DNA from: Phocoena phocoena
Lineage: Eukaryota > Chordata > Mammalia > Artiodactyla > Phocoenidae
DNA: 64,000 bases
Assembly: GCF_963924675.1 (NCBI RefSeq)
Contig: NC_089224.1
Location: 45,489,158 to 45,553,157, forward strand
Direction of reading: 5' to 3'
Positions 9,917-21,950 of the stretch are shown piece after piece; position 1 is the stretch's first letter; every line of letters begins with the position of its first letter. Both the position numbers and the translations under genes were made by a program. The notes under the pieces were generated by a model. It made no database searches and was not told where the DNA came from. It was given only the letters and a program-made list of their open reading frames with translations.

Positions 9917-11944
9917 ATGGCATCAGTCATTTAGCTCATATAATACACTAGTTAGATTGTGTCTAAATAGTTCAAGTTCAAATCATACCTGACAGGGAGT
10001 ATTGATGAGAGAAAGGAAACAGCAAGAAGTAAAATGAGGCTACAAGAAAGAATACGCTTTGTCTGGTTCTTCCCAAGGGATAATCCCAAATAAATATCTA
10101 AAATAATTTTTACTGTAATTTATTATTTGAAAAAAGTTTGGATTTTTTTAAAACCATTTAACCAATTGTTCCCTAACCATGGCTTGGTCTAAATATTTGC
10201 ATCAACCATTCCTCTAATTAGTGACCAGTCAGAAAGGGGGCAGTGAAATTAGCCAATTTGCTTAACTTCAAGTACCAGTGAAAGTCAGTGAACTTCAGTA
10301 TCTTGACAATCAAAATATTTTTTCTTTAATTCCTGAGTTTTCCTGTCAACTTGTTAATGAAGAAGAGAACCTATTTGTTTCCAGGTTCTGAATTGTTTTT
10401 CTTTTATTTTCTTATTATCTTTGAATATGCCAGGAAAAAGATATTTTTAAAATTTAATCTGCTCAGGGACAAATATTAAGGCAGGAAGTCATTTTGCCTG
10501 GTTTCTTAGTAAACCGATATATAATTGAATCCAAAAGTGGATGTGTAATATCAGACAGAGGCTAATAAGGAAAGAAAGGATTTCCTGGTGAATCCAAATT
10601 CATTAAATGTTTAAACATTTTTTGATTTTATACTTTGTAATATACTGGTTTGAAGATCTGTAGTACAATATATTTCTGTACAAGTTTAAGATTATTATAA
10701 ATGTTTAGACATATATAATATTTAATCAATATATGATTGTCATAAGTATCAAACAAAATGTTTCTCTGAGTTTATTAATTCATGGTGTTAATAATAAATC
10801 CTAGCTACCAATTATCCAAATGCTCTTATTGACATGACAAGGAAAATTTTGTTTTTCCTGTATCAAACAACTATATTTTAAAAAATTATTCAGAAGATAA
10901 TATTTTTTAAAAAGTGTTCAAATTTATTTAAATATTTCATTAAGCAGATTTTTAACACCATCATGCTTGGCATAGAACTGATTGGCCTGAGAAGAGAGAT
11001 GGACATTTAGCCTATCTCCATTCCCACTTCCATTCTCACATTTAGACCACATATCACTTTATAAAAGAAAAAAGAAAGTACCTTTTACTCATCCCAAGCC
11101 TCACCACGGTTCACTGAACCAGGGTGAAAAACCTCTGTGAGAGCAAACAGAGGGAGAATTCCAAAAGGTTTAGCTTTTGGGAGAGATTCCCTTGATGCAA
11201 AGTAGAGAAGGTCTTAGTACAATAAGATGCTTATGCTTTATCAGTTACCTCCTCTCTCTGCTGTATCAACATTTTCCTTTTTACTGTCTAGTTTTGATCA
11301 ATATTAATATGCTTAATTTTAATCTTCTTCATCCTAAATATGCCCATTTCTTAATAACCACCTGTAGGTTATTATCTTGCTTCTGTCATTCTGTTCACAT
11401 CCAAACATCTTGAGCATTCTCTGCAATATCCATCCCTAACTTCACATGCACCTCATTTTTCCACTTGTTATAATTTGGCTTCAGCCTCCCTGTTCTCCCT
11501 GTTCTCCTGCTCAGCCAAGATTTATAATAAGCTACATGTTACTGAGATCAGCGATCACTGTCAGGCAGCCTCAGCTGACATCTCAGAAGCATTGGACACT
11601 TGTTACCACGCCCTCCATCTTAAGGTCTGACGCTCTTCTGGTCTCCGTGTCACCACCACCCTCTGCTTTTCTGCCCCTCCTCCTCTTCCTTTGTTGGCTG
11701 CTCCCTCTCATCTTAGGGAACTGGTGTTCCTCAAAATTCCGTGCTAGTCCCACACTTCATCCTCTCTGCACATACACTCTCAACCTCCCAAATAGTTCCA
11801 AATGTCCTATGATTGTGACCTCCATATGCATGTCTTTCCCCAGGGTCACATCTCCAAACACTTGTTCCTCTCCAAGCACTTATATGTACCTGCTACCCTA
11901 GAATATTTCCACATAATATGTCCAAAATTGACCATTAGTTAATT
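9917..11944. other. Intergenic, no gene
   Basis: AT-rich to about 11100. From about 11526 the sequence pairs again with block B (39064 onward). The open frame at 11446-11901 is not preserved in the block B copy and is not a gene. Confidence 0.55.
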
Positions 11945-12200
11945 ACCTGGCTAACTCCTACAGACCCTTGAGATGCCGGCTCACCAACTGCTTCCTCTGG
12001 AAGCTTTCCTTGACCCATGCAATCCCACATGCTCCCAGTATCCTATTTTCTCCCTGTCACCATATTAGCATTCCTTTAATTGAATCTCCACTGCTATAAC
12101 CTGTCATAGTGCCTTATGCGTCTCCTTCACAGCCCTGAAAAGGGTTCCTACCTAATTTCTTACTGTTTAATGCCTGTCTTCTCTGACAGAATGCTCCACT
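11945..12200 (+). repeat. LINE-2 3'-end relic
   Basis: The words 'gctcaccaactgcttcctctggaagctttccttgac' style and, in the paralog at 39478-39735, 'agactgcaagctctgtgaca' and 'gcacctggcac', resemble the ancient L2 3' end. It is strongly degraded here. Confidence 0.5.
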
Positions 12201-12410
12201 AAGAAAGTAATATCTTTCTTTTATTGACCAATATATTCACAAACACAAGAAAATTACTGGGAGCAGAGATACTTCAAAATATTTTCAAAATCAATGAAAC
12301 GAACAAAACTATTTACATTCCTTTTGGATTTTAAGGCAGATTAAAGGTTTAAGGACACTTCCTATCTCTTTAAGAGTATGAGAAGACCTAACATTTAAAA
12401 CACACCATTT

Positions 12411-12752
12411 GTGGTAAAGATGATCTTATTTGCAAAGCAGAAGTAGAGACACAGATGCAGAGAAAATGTATGGATACCAAGGGGGGAGGGGAAGTAGGAG
12501 GAATTGGGAGTTAGGATTGACATATATACACTATTGATACTATGTATAAAATAGATAACTAATGAGAACCTACTGTATAGCACAGGGAACTCTACTGGAT
12601 GCTCTGTGGTAACCTAAAATGGGAAGGAAATCCAAAAAAGAGGGGCTATAAGTATATGTATAGCTGATTCACTTTGCTGTACAGTAGAAACTAACACAAC
12701 ATTGTAAAGCAACCATACTCCAATAAAAATTAATTTTAAAAAATTGAAAAAT
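12411..12752 (+). mobile_element. LINE-1 3' fragment, first of a pair
   Basis: L1 3'-end words include 'gaacctactgtatagcacag', 'gattcactttgctgtacag' and 'aactaacacaacattgtaaa'. It is flanked by perfect copies of aaaacacaccattt at 12397-12410 and 12753-12766. It is absent at the equivalent site of block B (about 40165). Confidence 0.85.
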
Positions 12753-12766
12753 AAAACACACCATTT

Positions 12767-13228
12767 AAATACTACTCAGCCATGAAAAACTATGAAATAA
12801 TGCCATTTGCAGCAACATTGATGAAAGTAGAGATTATCATACTCAGTTAAGTAAGTCAGAAAGAGAAAGACAAACACCATAATGGTATCACTTACATGTA
12901 GAATCTAAAATATGACACAAATGAACTTATCTACAAAACAGAAACAGACTCAAAAACATGGAGACAGACTTGTGGTTGCCGAGGGGGAGGGTTGGATTGG
13001 CAGTTTGGGATTAGTGGATGCAAACTATTATATAGAGAATGGATAAACAACAGGTCCTACTGTGTAGCACAGGGAACTACATTCCATATCCTGTGATAAA
13101 CCACAATGGAAAAGAATAAGAAAAAGTATGTATATATATTTATAACAGAATCAGGTTGCTGTTCAGTAGAAATTAACACAACACTGTAAATCAACTATAC
13201 TTCAATAAAATAAACTTAAAAGTAAAAT
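12767..13228 (+). mobile_element. LINE-1 3' fragment, second of a pair
   Basis: It begins further 5' in L1 ('actactcagccatgaaaaa') and runs to the same 3' end ('caactatacttcaataaaat'). Its flanks are again the target word, at 12753-12766 and, with one change, at 13229-13242. The two L1 pieces therefore share one target sequence, as if the second inserted at the duplicated target of the first. Confidence 0.85.
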
Positions 13229-13559
13229 AAAATACACCATTTGCACCCAAAAGCAAAGCAGAACAAGACACAAAGGACCACATAATAATATGAAGAATAA
13301 ATTTTGTAAGTAAAAAAAAATCATAGAGAAATAAATTCTAATTATTAAAAATAAAAACTCAAAACTATACTTTCCTATTACTATTGTAAAACAATCTGCT
13401 GAGATGACTCAATGCAGTTAACAACTGAAGCAAAGAAAAAGTTCTGGACTCAGTGAATATTGACACGCTTGAGGCTACCTATAAGTAGATAAGATCCCAT
13501 GTGGAAGACTGGGTCCAAATCTCCCTTCCCACTCCTGGGTTCTCTCTGAGGTTGAACAT

Positions 13560-14065
13560 ACGGGGAAAGCACACACTGACTTTCACAACTTCCAGTCTGA
13601 TAGTGTCCCGGTCACAGCTGCTGTGGACTTTCTTTTCAGATCAAGCCTGGTCCTTTGGAAGGAGTACTTCAAAATCTGGCTGGAGTCCTCATTGCCCAAC
13701 AGAGTCTTTTCCTCTCCATCTCCTGCACCAAACTGGTCTCTAGATCTTCCCAGTGGCGATCAAGCCTAATAGGAATTTCAGCTCTTTGGGCTGAAGAGAC
13801 TGAAGATCTGCTGGATCATTTCATGGAGAATGAGGCAGCCTGAGCATTTTGGAACCAACTGTCATCCAGCTTGTCCTAAGGGAACCTGAAAACATTCTTG
13901 TCCTTCAGGCAGGAAAACAAGGAAGATTCTCCCCCTTAGGTGTAGAACTGTGAAGGTCTCCTGCTTTGGCCGGCCATGGTTTGGGGCTGGTCACAGCTAA
14001 GGGTGCACACAGAGCTGGAGAACATCATCCTGGGTGTCCTCAGTGAGGAGGGTGGCAGGCCCCGG
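13560..14065 (-). pseudogene. Omega-like interferon pseudogene 1
   Basis: Reading the minus strand from about 14065, the sequence follows an omega gene. The start codon region reads CGG GCC in place of ATG GCC. The signal-peptide remnant runs ATGATGTTCTCC... into codons for CDQPQT, aligning with mature C1. Next come a diverged ...CLKD-like segment, a 'catgaaatgatccagcagat' segment matching the HEMLQQ helix, and finally codons aligning with CAWEIVRVE near 13575-13615. Stops and frameshifts break it throughout. A TATTTAAG box survives upstream (about 14140-14148), so this was a gene copied as DNA, not a processed mRNA. It is the only interferon unit in reverse orientation in block A. Confidence 0.85.
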
Positions 14066-15377
14066 TGAGCCTGGTGATGCAGGTGTCTGGCTGTGGGAGC
14101 CTGTATCCAGCTGCTCTGACTACCTGCCTGCAAATGAGATTCTTAAATAGGCCAGGATTGTCATTTCTCTACTTATCCCACTGTTGTTTCCACGTTTTTG
14201 CAATTTGTCTTCCATTTATGGGCAACATAGAATGTCACAACTTCAATTCCTTTATTACACTGGAAATTACACTCCTGGAACATGAAAGAGTATCAATCCA
14301 ATGGGATGTATTCATCTAAATGAGACCCAAGGTTGAAATAAAAACCTGAGTCTCAATCTATCTCTTTTTGAATTCTAGTAAGAGTACTTAGAGATTTGAT
14401 ATTTTACTCTATTTTCACGCTTTGCAATGCACCAAAATACAACTAGCCTCGCCTCTCTCCATTTCCCCTTTAAGGGGCTAAGACATTAGATTTGAATTCC
14501 TCTACATGACTTTACAGGAGTCATAGCTCATGTTTTCAGACATAGTCTATGGATAAGAGTGGCATAAATGTTAACACCAAGGGCTAATTCATACCATTCT
14601 CTTCCTTCTGTCACCAAAAGTGTACTCACCGCATATATGTGTAACAATGTGCTTGGCAATGTGGATTGTTAGGAAAGTGAGGCAGGGGTGGTGACCGCCC
14701 TCCAGGGAGCAGGGAGGACAGACTTTAGAGGCAGGATTAGGATGAGGGAAGCACCACGTGCTCAGTGCAGCTGAGGGCCAGTGCTCAGAGCTGATGAAGA
14801 GGAGGGCCTGGGAGCAGCAGAAGGCTCCACTCTGACAAAAATCTGGGGCTCCTCAATTTAATTGACATCAGACTTTGATTTTCTCTTCTAAAAAATCGAG
14901 ACAACTCAAGTAGTTGTCACACAGGCAAATGTAAAGGTTAAATGAAGTGAAGTTTGCATATTATAGGCTGACAATCTGAAATTAGTGAACATAGCTGCCT
15001 TTAGCATTAATGTGACATATAGTAACTTGTAGAGTCCATGATCAGCCCCGCCAAGAGAGGCTTTGACTGCCGCTCCCTTAACACTGTCAGGGGTCTGCGT
15101 ATTGAGGCCCCCAAATGCAAACTCTAGGAGAGGGGTTGCCTGCAGGATTGTGAAGGAGCAAAGCCCAAGTTTCCAGGCCTGGAGCAGTGCCTGGTACATT
15201 AAGGAGAGAAATCCTACAGCACTTGAAACATTTGCAGAGAACCAGCATCGAGGAAGCTGCTCTGTATAAATGTATAGTATAAATGAGATAAACAGTTCCT
15301 TCCCTCATCCTCAGTTAGTCTCAGACCACCTCTGGTGATATTATTTTAAGACAAAGATGTTTTTAAAAGCTATAGAG
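14066..15377. other. Upstream flank of pseudogene 1, no gene
   Basis: Pairs with 41023-42290 in block B at moderate similarity. The exception is 14671-14860, which is identical to 41569-41758 over all 190 bases. The short open frames here are not coding. Confidence 0.6.
14671..14860. repeat. 190-bp block identical to 41569-41758
   Basis: I compared both copies base by base and found no difference or gap over 190 bp, while the sequence on both sides differs every few bases. The block is GC-richer than its surroundings and contains a CACGTG E-box. It may be a recently converted patch or a conserved regulatory element. Confidence 0.85.
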
Positions 15378-15669
15378 GGACTTCCCGGGTGGCGCAGTGG
15401 TTAAGAAACCGCCTGCCGACTCAGCGGACACGGGTTCAATCCCTGTCCGGAAAGATCCCATATGCTGTGGAGCAACTAAGCCCACGCGCCACAACTACTG
15501 AGCCCGTGCGCCTGGAGCCCGTGCTCTGCAACAAGAGAGGCCACCGCAATGAGAAGCCTGTGCACCGCAAGGAAGAGTAACCCCTGCTCGCCGCAACTAG
15601 AGAAAGCCCGCACACAGCAGTGAAGACCCAACGCAGCCAAAAATAAATAAATAAAGGAAATAAAAAAAT
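15378..15669 (+). mobile_element. CHR-type SINE specific to block A
   Basis: Head gggacttcccgggtggcgca and an AAATA-repeat tail. Flanked by aaaagctatagag (15365-15377) and aaaagttatagag (15670-15682), a target duplication with one change. The block B equivalent lacks it. Confidence 0.9.
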
Positions 15670-16169
15670 AAAAGTTATAGAGACCAGGATATAGGTTATA
15701 AAATGTAGATGGGACAGAGGGTGATGAAAAATGGGACATTCCTATATTTTTAGCTATGGAAGATCACAACATTACTTTGAAAGCTATTTCCTGGTTATTT
15801 GGGTAAAGAAAGGGAGGGCTTCCCTCAAGCATGGAATGTAAGAAGGCACCAAATCTAAGTGATCAAGATAAATCATATTTTTACGCAATATATAAAAATG
15901 AAAATGCCACAACATACATGCTGAAGAAAATAGCAAAATTTTAAATAAAGACAGAAATGACCCTGAATTTGGATGACGCTGACAGTCTTACAGAGGAAGG
16001 CTTCACATTGCCTGAAATGTGGGTAATTTCTGTTTAGTCTATAAAATTCTTACCAGAGAAAATGAGAAGATCAGACCTGTTAAATGTCCTCAGCTTCTTG
16101 TCCAGGACACTAATAACTCTTCTTTCTACACTACAGTCAAGCTGGAGTCCTGAGAAAGGTGTTTCAGAA
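15670..16169. other. Intergenic, no gene
   Basis: AT-rich flank, paralogous to about 42420-42870. Nothing coding or repetitive is recognised. Confidence 0.5.
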
Positions 16170-17178
16170 ACTCGAGTTAAATAAAAATTATTTAAGACTG
16201 TCACAGAGTCACAAGAAATTGTCAAACACTGCAGTTCTCTCAAGCAGGTTAAAGAAGTAGTCTTGAAAATATTAATGAGTTTGCTTCCATTAAAGCTAGG
16301 AAAGTAAAATTATATTAAATTCTTGTTTTAGTATGAAGAAACTATAGTTTAAATAGTTTAATAAAATGCTGTGTTTTAACAAGCATATATTTTAATACCC
16401 TACCTTCAATATATAAAATATTTTCAGAAAATATTTTAAAATGTAAAAAATTCTAAAATATTTAATTTAAATAAAACATAATATAAATTTAATTTAAAAA
16501 TATTAAAAAATACTGTGAGTTTTAAAATATTCCCACTTTTCAGTTATTCAGTACTTCCTCCCCCACTTTAACGCTGTATCCTTGAAAGACACCATTAAGT
16601 CCCAGAGCATCTACAGGCGCGCTCAGCTCCCGCGTCCTCAGCCCCGGTGGTGGCCGCGCTCCGACTCACCCCCAAGGTGTCCCCAACACTGTCCTGTCGT
16701 CCCATCGCCGCCGCGTTCCCCTCTCTCTGAGCCGTCGCAGCACAGCGCCAGAAACGAGCCCGAATCTGTAAAATCGGCCCCAACTCGCTTCCCAGCTTCA
16801 AACCCCTCAGAAAACGGCTTCTTTCCCAAAATTGGCCTCGCTCAAGTTTCTGTGCGAAAATAAAGCACAAAACTCAGGGGAAGCCCAGAAAATGCAAGGT
16901 TCCGGGCTTGCTACCAGACAAAAATGTCGCTGGCGAGGCCGCATTAAGGTTCCCTCTGCAGCACTCAGCACCGAGAAAATGAAGGGAGTTTTTCGCACTA
17001 CTGTATCAGTATAAAATTGCTCCGTGAGAACCCGACCTACTCCCTCTCGTGCTGCCCAAACCGCGGAACCTGCAACTCTCCGACGTGGGCGTTTCCCTAA
17101 CACATCCGATCAAAAGACTTCCTGTGCCCTCTTGCGACCGCGTAGAGAAGCGTGCTGTTCGGGTTCCAGGGAAGGTTC
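16170..17178 (+). pseudogene. IFN-delta 5' region without its gene
   Basis: This stretch pairs with the upstream region of the intact IFN-delta gene (about 42870-44146). The pairing includes the CpG-rich part from 16580 ('tttaacgctgtatccttgaaa', 'cagctcccgcgtcctc'), an ISRE-like GAAAATGAAG at 16975-16984 and a TATAAAA box at 17010-17016. Pairing ends near 17178, after 'gttccagggaagg' and about 70 bp before where the delta ATG would be. The following bases instead match the upstream flank of IFNA2/IFNA3. No delta coding sequence remains. Whether the box still starts a transcript running into IFNA1 is unknown. Confidence 0.8.
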
Positions 17179-17179
17179 T

Positions 17180-17820
17180 ATGATATTTTATTGTTTAATT
17201 CTACTAAAGTTGTTCAACACATCCATAATTATGGCAAGTGATAAACAGAAAAAAATGTTGATAATATCTGATGAATATCTCGCAGCCAGTGAAATTAAAA
17301 ATTATGTTCTGATATGAAGCAAAATTTAAATTACCGAAATATAAATATTAAGAAAATAATTTAAGATTTTCAATGATTTTGAGCAGTTTTAAATGATTTT
17401 TAAGTATATCTATACTTTGGTATTATTATAAAGTATTTATATAAATTTTATATGGATATGTAATTTGATACATTACTATTTATATAAGTAAATATCCTAC
17501 CTCAAAAATCATTCTGCAAACTTAGTCATAAGTTATAACAAAATTCAATAGCTTTTCCACTTAATTAATAGCTTTCAATTTTATGTCATTCTTAACCATG
17601 CATAGAATACAAACAGTAAGCTTTGCACTTTCACTGTCTACATATAAAGTAAAGACACCCATGAAGTACAAAACTAGACACACAGAATATCTGTGTTATC
17701 AAAATTTCATGCTGGGGGCAATTAGGAAAAAACCTATCTAAAAAGGCTCTGTGGGCAGGCGAAGAGGCAATAATGAGGAAAAAAAAGGTTGAGAAATGTT
17801 GCCCTAACCCATCTGGAGAG
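17180..17820. other. 5' flank of IFNA1, no gene
   Basis: AT-rich sequence paralogous to 22474-23111 and 48586-49223. No gene or repeat seen. Confidence 0.6.
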
Positions 17821-17900
17821 TGCAAAATGAAAAGCAAAAACAGAAGTAGAAAGTAAGAGGGAACATTCAGAAAATGGAAACCAATTCATTCCCATTTAAG
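17821..17900 (+). promoter_or_regulatory. IFNA1 virus-responsive promoter
   Basis: A purine-rich run (aaaatgaaaagcaaaaac, cagaagtagaaagt, gaaaatggaaac) of the type bound by IRF factors in IFNA promoters, ending in CATTTAAG at 17893-17900 in place of the more usual TATTTAAG. The coding ATG follows about 100 bp later. Confidence 0.8.
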
Positions 17901-17997
17901 ACCCAGGCCTGAGGGAAGGTCTTCAGAGAACCTAGAGAGCAGGGTTCACAGAGGAGTCCCCACCTCAGCCAGGCCGGCAGCATCTGCAGGGTCCCCA

Positions 17998-18567
17998 ATG
18001 GCCCCAAACTTGTCCTTACTCCTGGCCCTGGTGCTACTCAGCTGCAACTCCAACTGCTCTCTGGGCTGCGACCTGCCTCAGACCCACAGCCTGGCGAACA
18101 CAAGGGCCCTGATGCTCCTGCAACAAATGAGGAGAATCTCCCCCTTCTCCTGCCTGAAGGACAGAAATGACTTTAGATTCCCCCAGGAGGCGTTTGGTGG
18201 CAACCCGTTCCAGAAGGCTCAAGCCATCGCTGTCGTCCATGAGATGATCCAGCAGACCTTCCAGCTCTTCAGCACAGAGGGCTCGGCTGCCGCTTGGGAT
18301 GAGACCCTCCTGGACAAGTTCTGCACTGCACTTTATCAGCAGCTCACTGACCTGCAAGCCTGTCTGATGCAGGAGGCGGGGCTGGAAGGGACTCCCCTGC
18401 TGAAGGAGGACTCCATCCTGGCTGTGAGGAAATACTTCCACAGAATCACTGTCTATCTGCAAGAGAAGAAGTACAGCCCTTGTGCCTGGGAGATTGTCAG
18501 AGCAGAAGTCATGAGATCCTTCTCTTCATCAACAAACTTGCAAGAAAGCCTCAGGAGGAAGGAATGA
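17998..18567 (+). CDS. IFNA: Interferon alpha, copy 1
   Basis: A 189-residue secreted alpha interferon: a 23-residue signal peptide ([12 protein letters not shown]...SLG), then a 166-residue mature chain starting CDLPQTHS, exactly the usual alpha lengths. The family cysteines are C1, C29 (FSCLKD), the one in QACLMQ and the one in PCAWEIV, forming the two standard disulfides. Arg33 of LKDR, a main IFNAR2 contact in the family, is present. The C terminus ends in the alpha-type [10 protein letters not shown]. No N-glycosylation sequon is seen in the mature part. It differs from IFNA2/IFNA3 at six residues, for example Asn4 in the signal, Arg for Gly in DFRFPQ and Pro for Gln in GGNPF. The gene is intronless. 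Uniquely among the three, its upstream flank joins a relic IFN-delta promoter 820 bp away. Confidence 0.96.
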   Translation: MAPNLSLLLALVLLSCNSNCSLGCDLPQTHSLANTRALMLLQQMRRISPFSCLKDRNDFRFPQEAFGGNPFQKAQAIAVVHEMIQQTFQLFSTEGSAAAWDETLLDKFCTALYQQLTDLQACLMQEAGLEGTPLLKEDSILAVRKYFHRITVYLQEKKYSPCAWEIVRAEVMRSFSSSTNLQESLRRKE

Positions 18568-18996
18568 CACACACCTGGTTCAACACGGAAATGATTCTCA
18601 CTGCCTAACGAGACCACACTTCCACCTGTGCTGCCGTGTCAAAGACTCTCATTTCTGCTCTCATCATGCCCTGAATTGAATTAATTTGTCAAGTGTTTTC
18701 AGGAATATTAAGCAACATGATGTTCTACTCTACAGGCACTCGTCCCTCATAGATGCCCATGCTGATCTATCTACTTACTTATCTACTTAAATATTTATCT
18801 ATTTTAATATTTATTTCACTATTTATAAAGATTTAAATTATTTTTATTTACATAATATTATGTGCATGTATACATTGTGGTTAAGAGAAAAAATATATAC
18901 TTTGTATTAACTCAGTTTATGAGTTTTTCTGTTCATTAAATTCTTACTAGAGAAAACTTCCTGTTTTGTTTTTTTTCTTTAAAAAAGAAACACCAA
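18568..18996 (+). promoter_or_regulatory. IFNA1 3' UTR with AU-rich elements
   Basis: An AU-rich stretch (about 18775-18860) with repeated TATTTA words is the destabilising element class of interferon mRNAs. ATTAAA at 18935-18940 is the likely polyadenylation signal and is kept at 24224 and 50336. Confidence 0.65.
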
Positions 18997-19200
18997 GGGG
19001 CTTCCCTGGTGGCGCAGTGGTTGAGAGTCCGCCTGCCGATGCAGGGGACACAGGTTCGTGCCCCGGTCCGGGAAGATCCCACATGCAGCTGGGCCCTTGA
19101 GCCATGGCCGCTGAGCCTGCGCGTCCGGAGCCTGTGCTCCGCAATGGGAGAGGCCATAACAGTGAGAGGCCCGCGTACCACTAAAAAAAAAAAAAAGAAA
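18997..19200 (+). mobile_element. CHR-type SINE downstream of IFNA1
   Basis: Head ggggcttccctggtggcgca and a poly(A) tail, with gaaacaccaag before and gaaacagcaag after. It is present at the same place after IFNA2 and IFNA3, so it is older than both alpha duplications. Confidence 0.9.
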
Positions 19201-19420
19201 GAAACAGCAAGCCTGAATGTGCAACCTGATTAAAGAATGTATGTTACAATTCCTTGACCCATCATTACGATTTTCACGTTAGAAATAAAAATGGACTTCT
19301 TCTAGCCAGGTCGTATGTTGCCCTCAGGAACTAGAGGTGAACATAACTAATCCAATTCTGCTTTGGGTAACATTGATTTTTTTTTAAAGGAAAGTAACCT
19401 AAAAACAATAATCAGTTAAT

Positions 19421-19678
19421 ACAGGGACTTCCTTGGTGGTACAGTGTTTAAGACTCTGCTCTCCCAATACAGGGGGCCGGATTCCATCCCTGGTCAGGGA
19501 ACTAGATCCTGCATGCCTCGACTAAGAGCCCACATGCTGCAAGCAACTAAAATATCCTGAATGCTTCAACCAAAGATCCCAAATGCCATGATGAAGATCC
19601 TGCATGAAGGAATGAAGATCCCGTGTGCCACAACTAACACCTGGCACAGCCAAATAAATAAATAAATATTTTTAAAAA
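19421..19678 (+). mobile_element. Divergent CHR-like SINE
   Basis: A more degraded head (gggacttccttggtggtaca) and an AAATA tail, between two copies of aatcagttaat (19410-19420 and 19679-19689). It is shared by all three alpha repeats. Confidence 0.85.
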
Positions 19679-19689
19679 ATCAGTTAATT

Positions 19690-21950
19690 CACAATTAAAT
19701 TTAATTATTTTTAAAATAGTACTAATGTGTAGTAGAAATTAATATCAGTTAAATTTAGTGCTACAGTGAGAAGGTGGGAAAATGGAATTCCCCCAGCAGA
19801 AGGTAGATCATGTCATGCGTGGATATAGAAATTAAAGCAGTAGCTATTACCTATAGTTAACTAGTAGACATTTCAGTGCAAATGTCCATTGGATACTGGA
19901 GATGGCAATTTATAAGCAATTCCATGAAGTGTAGAGCATGGAACTGAAGAAGTGATCAAATAGGAGGAGAGTATAGAATGAGAAAAGGGCTGAAAATTGA
20001 ATACTAAGATCTTAACGTTAAAAGGGAGGGAACGCTACAAAGGAAAGCAAGGGGAATGGCCATATGTTAACAGGACAGGAGAGAAAGGTGAGAAGACCAT
20101 GTTTGAAAGACTGAAACTGCTTAGAAGATTCAATGCATTCGTGAAAACATACATGGAAAGTGCTCCTACATTGGGAAAAGAGATGGCATTGGCCACTTAG
20201 TGACAGCTTGTTTGGTAGAATTAATCAGCAGAAACCATAGTGAAGAAGGTGGAAGGATGAATAAGAGAAGGGAATGACAATATATACAGAAAATACCTTT
20301 GAGATATTTGCCGTCTGAATTGGAGGAGAGACATAGGGTGGAACCTAGAATGGATGTGGATTATTTTTTTCTCCGCATTGTTTTCCCTTTTTGAAATATA
20401 TTTTGCTGCTGAAGAGATTTCATGGATTTGATATACTGAAAACTCATATCAATGTTCAAGATTTGATTTACTTTAAATCCTGACATTTAATCACTTACAA
20501 TGATAATGTATCATTATTTTGATGAATATGATGTTGAATGTCAGTAAGTTTCTCTGCACTTGAAGTCATCCACTACAAGGGAAACAGATAGAACTGACTT
20601 TAGTGAGAGCTGATTTGCTGAAATTAATCACCAGAACCCATACTGGAGCAAGTGGAAGGGTAACAGGGAAGAACTTCCATTGTCATTATTTCACCTGGGG
20701 GGTCAATTTACTTCTTTCACTCTCATCATAGTCAGATTTGCATTTGTTTCCTTTTACCTCAGTACATCCAATGCAAGGACAGCTTTCCAAGAAAGTTGAG
20801 TGGAGAAGCAAATCAATGATGTATTGAACATTATGGAAAATCATGGTATGGGCCCTTTATGTTTCCATCTTTGCTTCCCTCTTAAGATACTCAACTCAAG
20901 GTGATAAAGGAAGTAATTCAGTAGTAGCAAGACAAACCCTGCCCAGAAAAATACTAAATGAAAAAGAACGTATAACATTACAAAGACTCTGACACCAGGA
21001 AAGCAGAGAAGGCTAATTTTATCTAGCATCCTATGCCCTACATTTTCACCACCCTACGTCTTCACCGTGAGATGGAGAATGATGAACGAAGAGGCTCAGT
21101 AGAAATGTACTGAATCATCTAATGATGCTTAATAATTACTTCAATATAAGGTTCTGACGCGAGGTGAGTAGAAGCTTCTGATGGGAGGTCTAATGGAAAA
21201 TCTAAGAATACTCTGTTAATAATTGTTTGCAGTAATTATTATGAACTCTGTACTAATGATAAAATGGTGAACAAGATATAGACCTGTCACCTATGGTGGT
21301 TACTTGTCAAACAGGTCTAATAAATCCATTTTCAAGAAGACCAATCCCAAAGGATAAGCCAGCTTCGCTGCTATGGAAAATAAAGAGGGCAGAAACAGAG
21401 CCCAGGACTAGAAGTAATCACAGCCAACCTCTTAGCAAGATAAATGTAAATCCTCACCCTAAAGGCCAATTTACCTTAGTTCCTTTTACCCCATACATCA
21501 TGTTCAACTTTCAACAGAAACTTACCATACTAAAAGGTGAAAAACACAGTTTGAAGAGACAGAGCAAGTATCAGAACTAGACTCATATACAGGAGAGATT
21601 TAGAAATGATCAGACCAGGAGTCAAAATGATAGAGATTAAAGTGCAAAGGGCTCTAATGTAGTCATCTATTTATTCTTCTACTTTATCTCAGTCATACTA
21701 TGTATGGTATTTAAAATAGTTTTGTTCATATAATATCATGTTCACCTTTATAGTGTATTCAATATAATAAAATATGCTTACCTCTATATTGTTTCAAATT
21801 ATTTTCTTGTTTAATTTATGAAACTCTCCCCTAGATGACATCTTGGATTTTTTTAGTCTTACAGAAAGAAGTAGCTTTAATTTGCAAGGCATACTGAAAC
21901 ATGGATGATAAATTCTACTCATCATTCATTTATTTCAGTGGTTTATATTT
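19690..21950. other. 3' flank of IFNA1, no gene
   Basis: Paralogous to 24989-26862. Its longest open frames are short, carry substitutions between the copies and have no recognisable domain. I see no gene. Confidence 0.6.
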
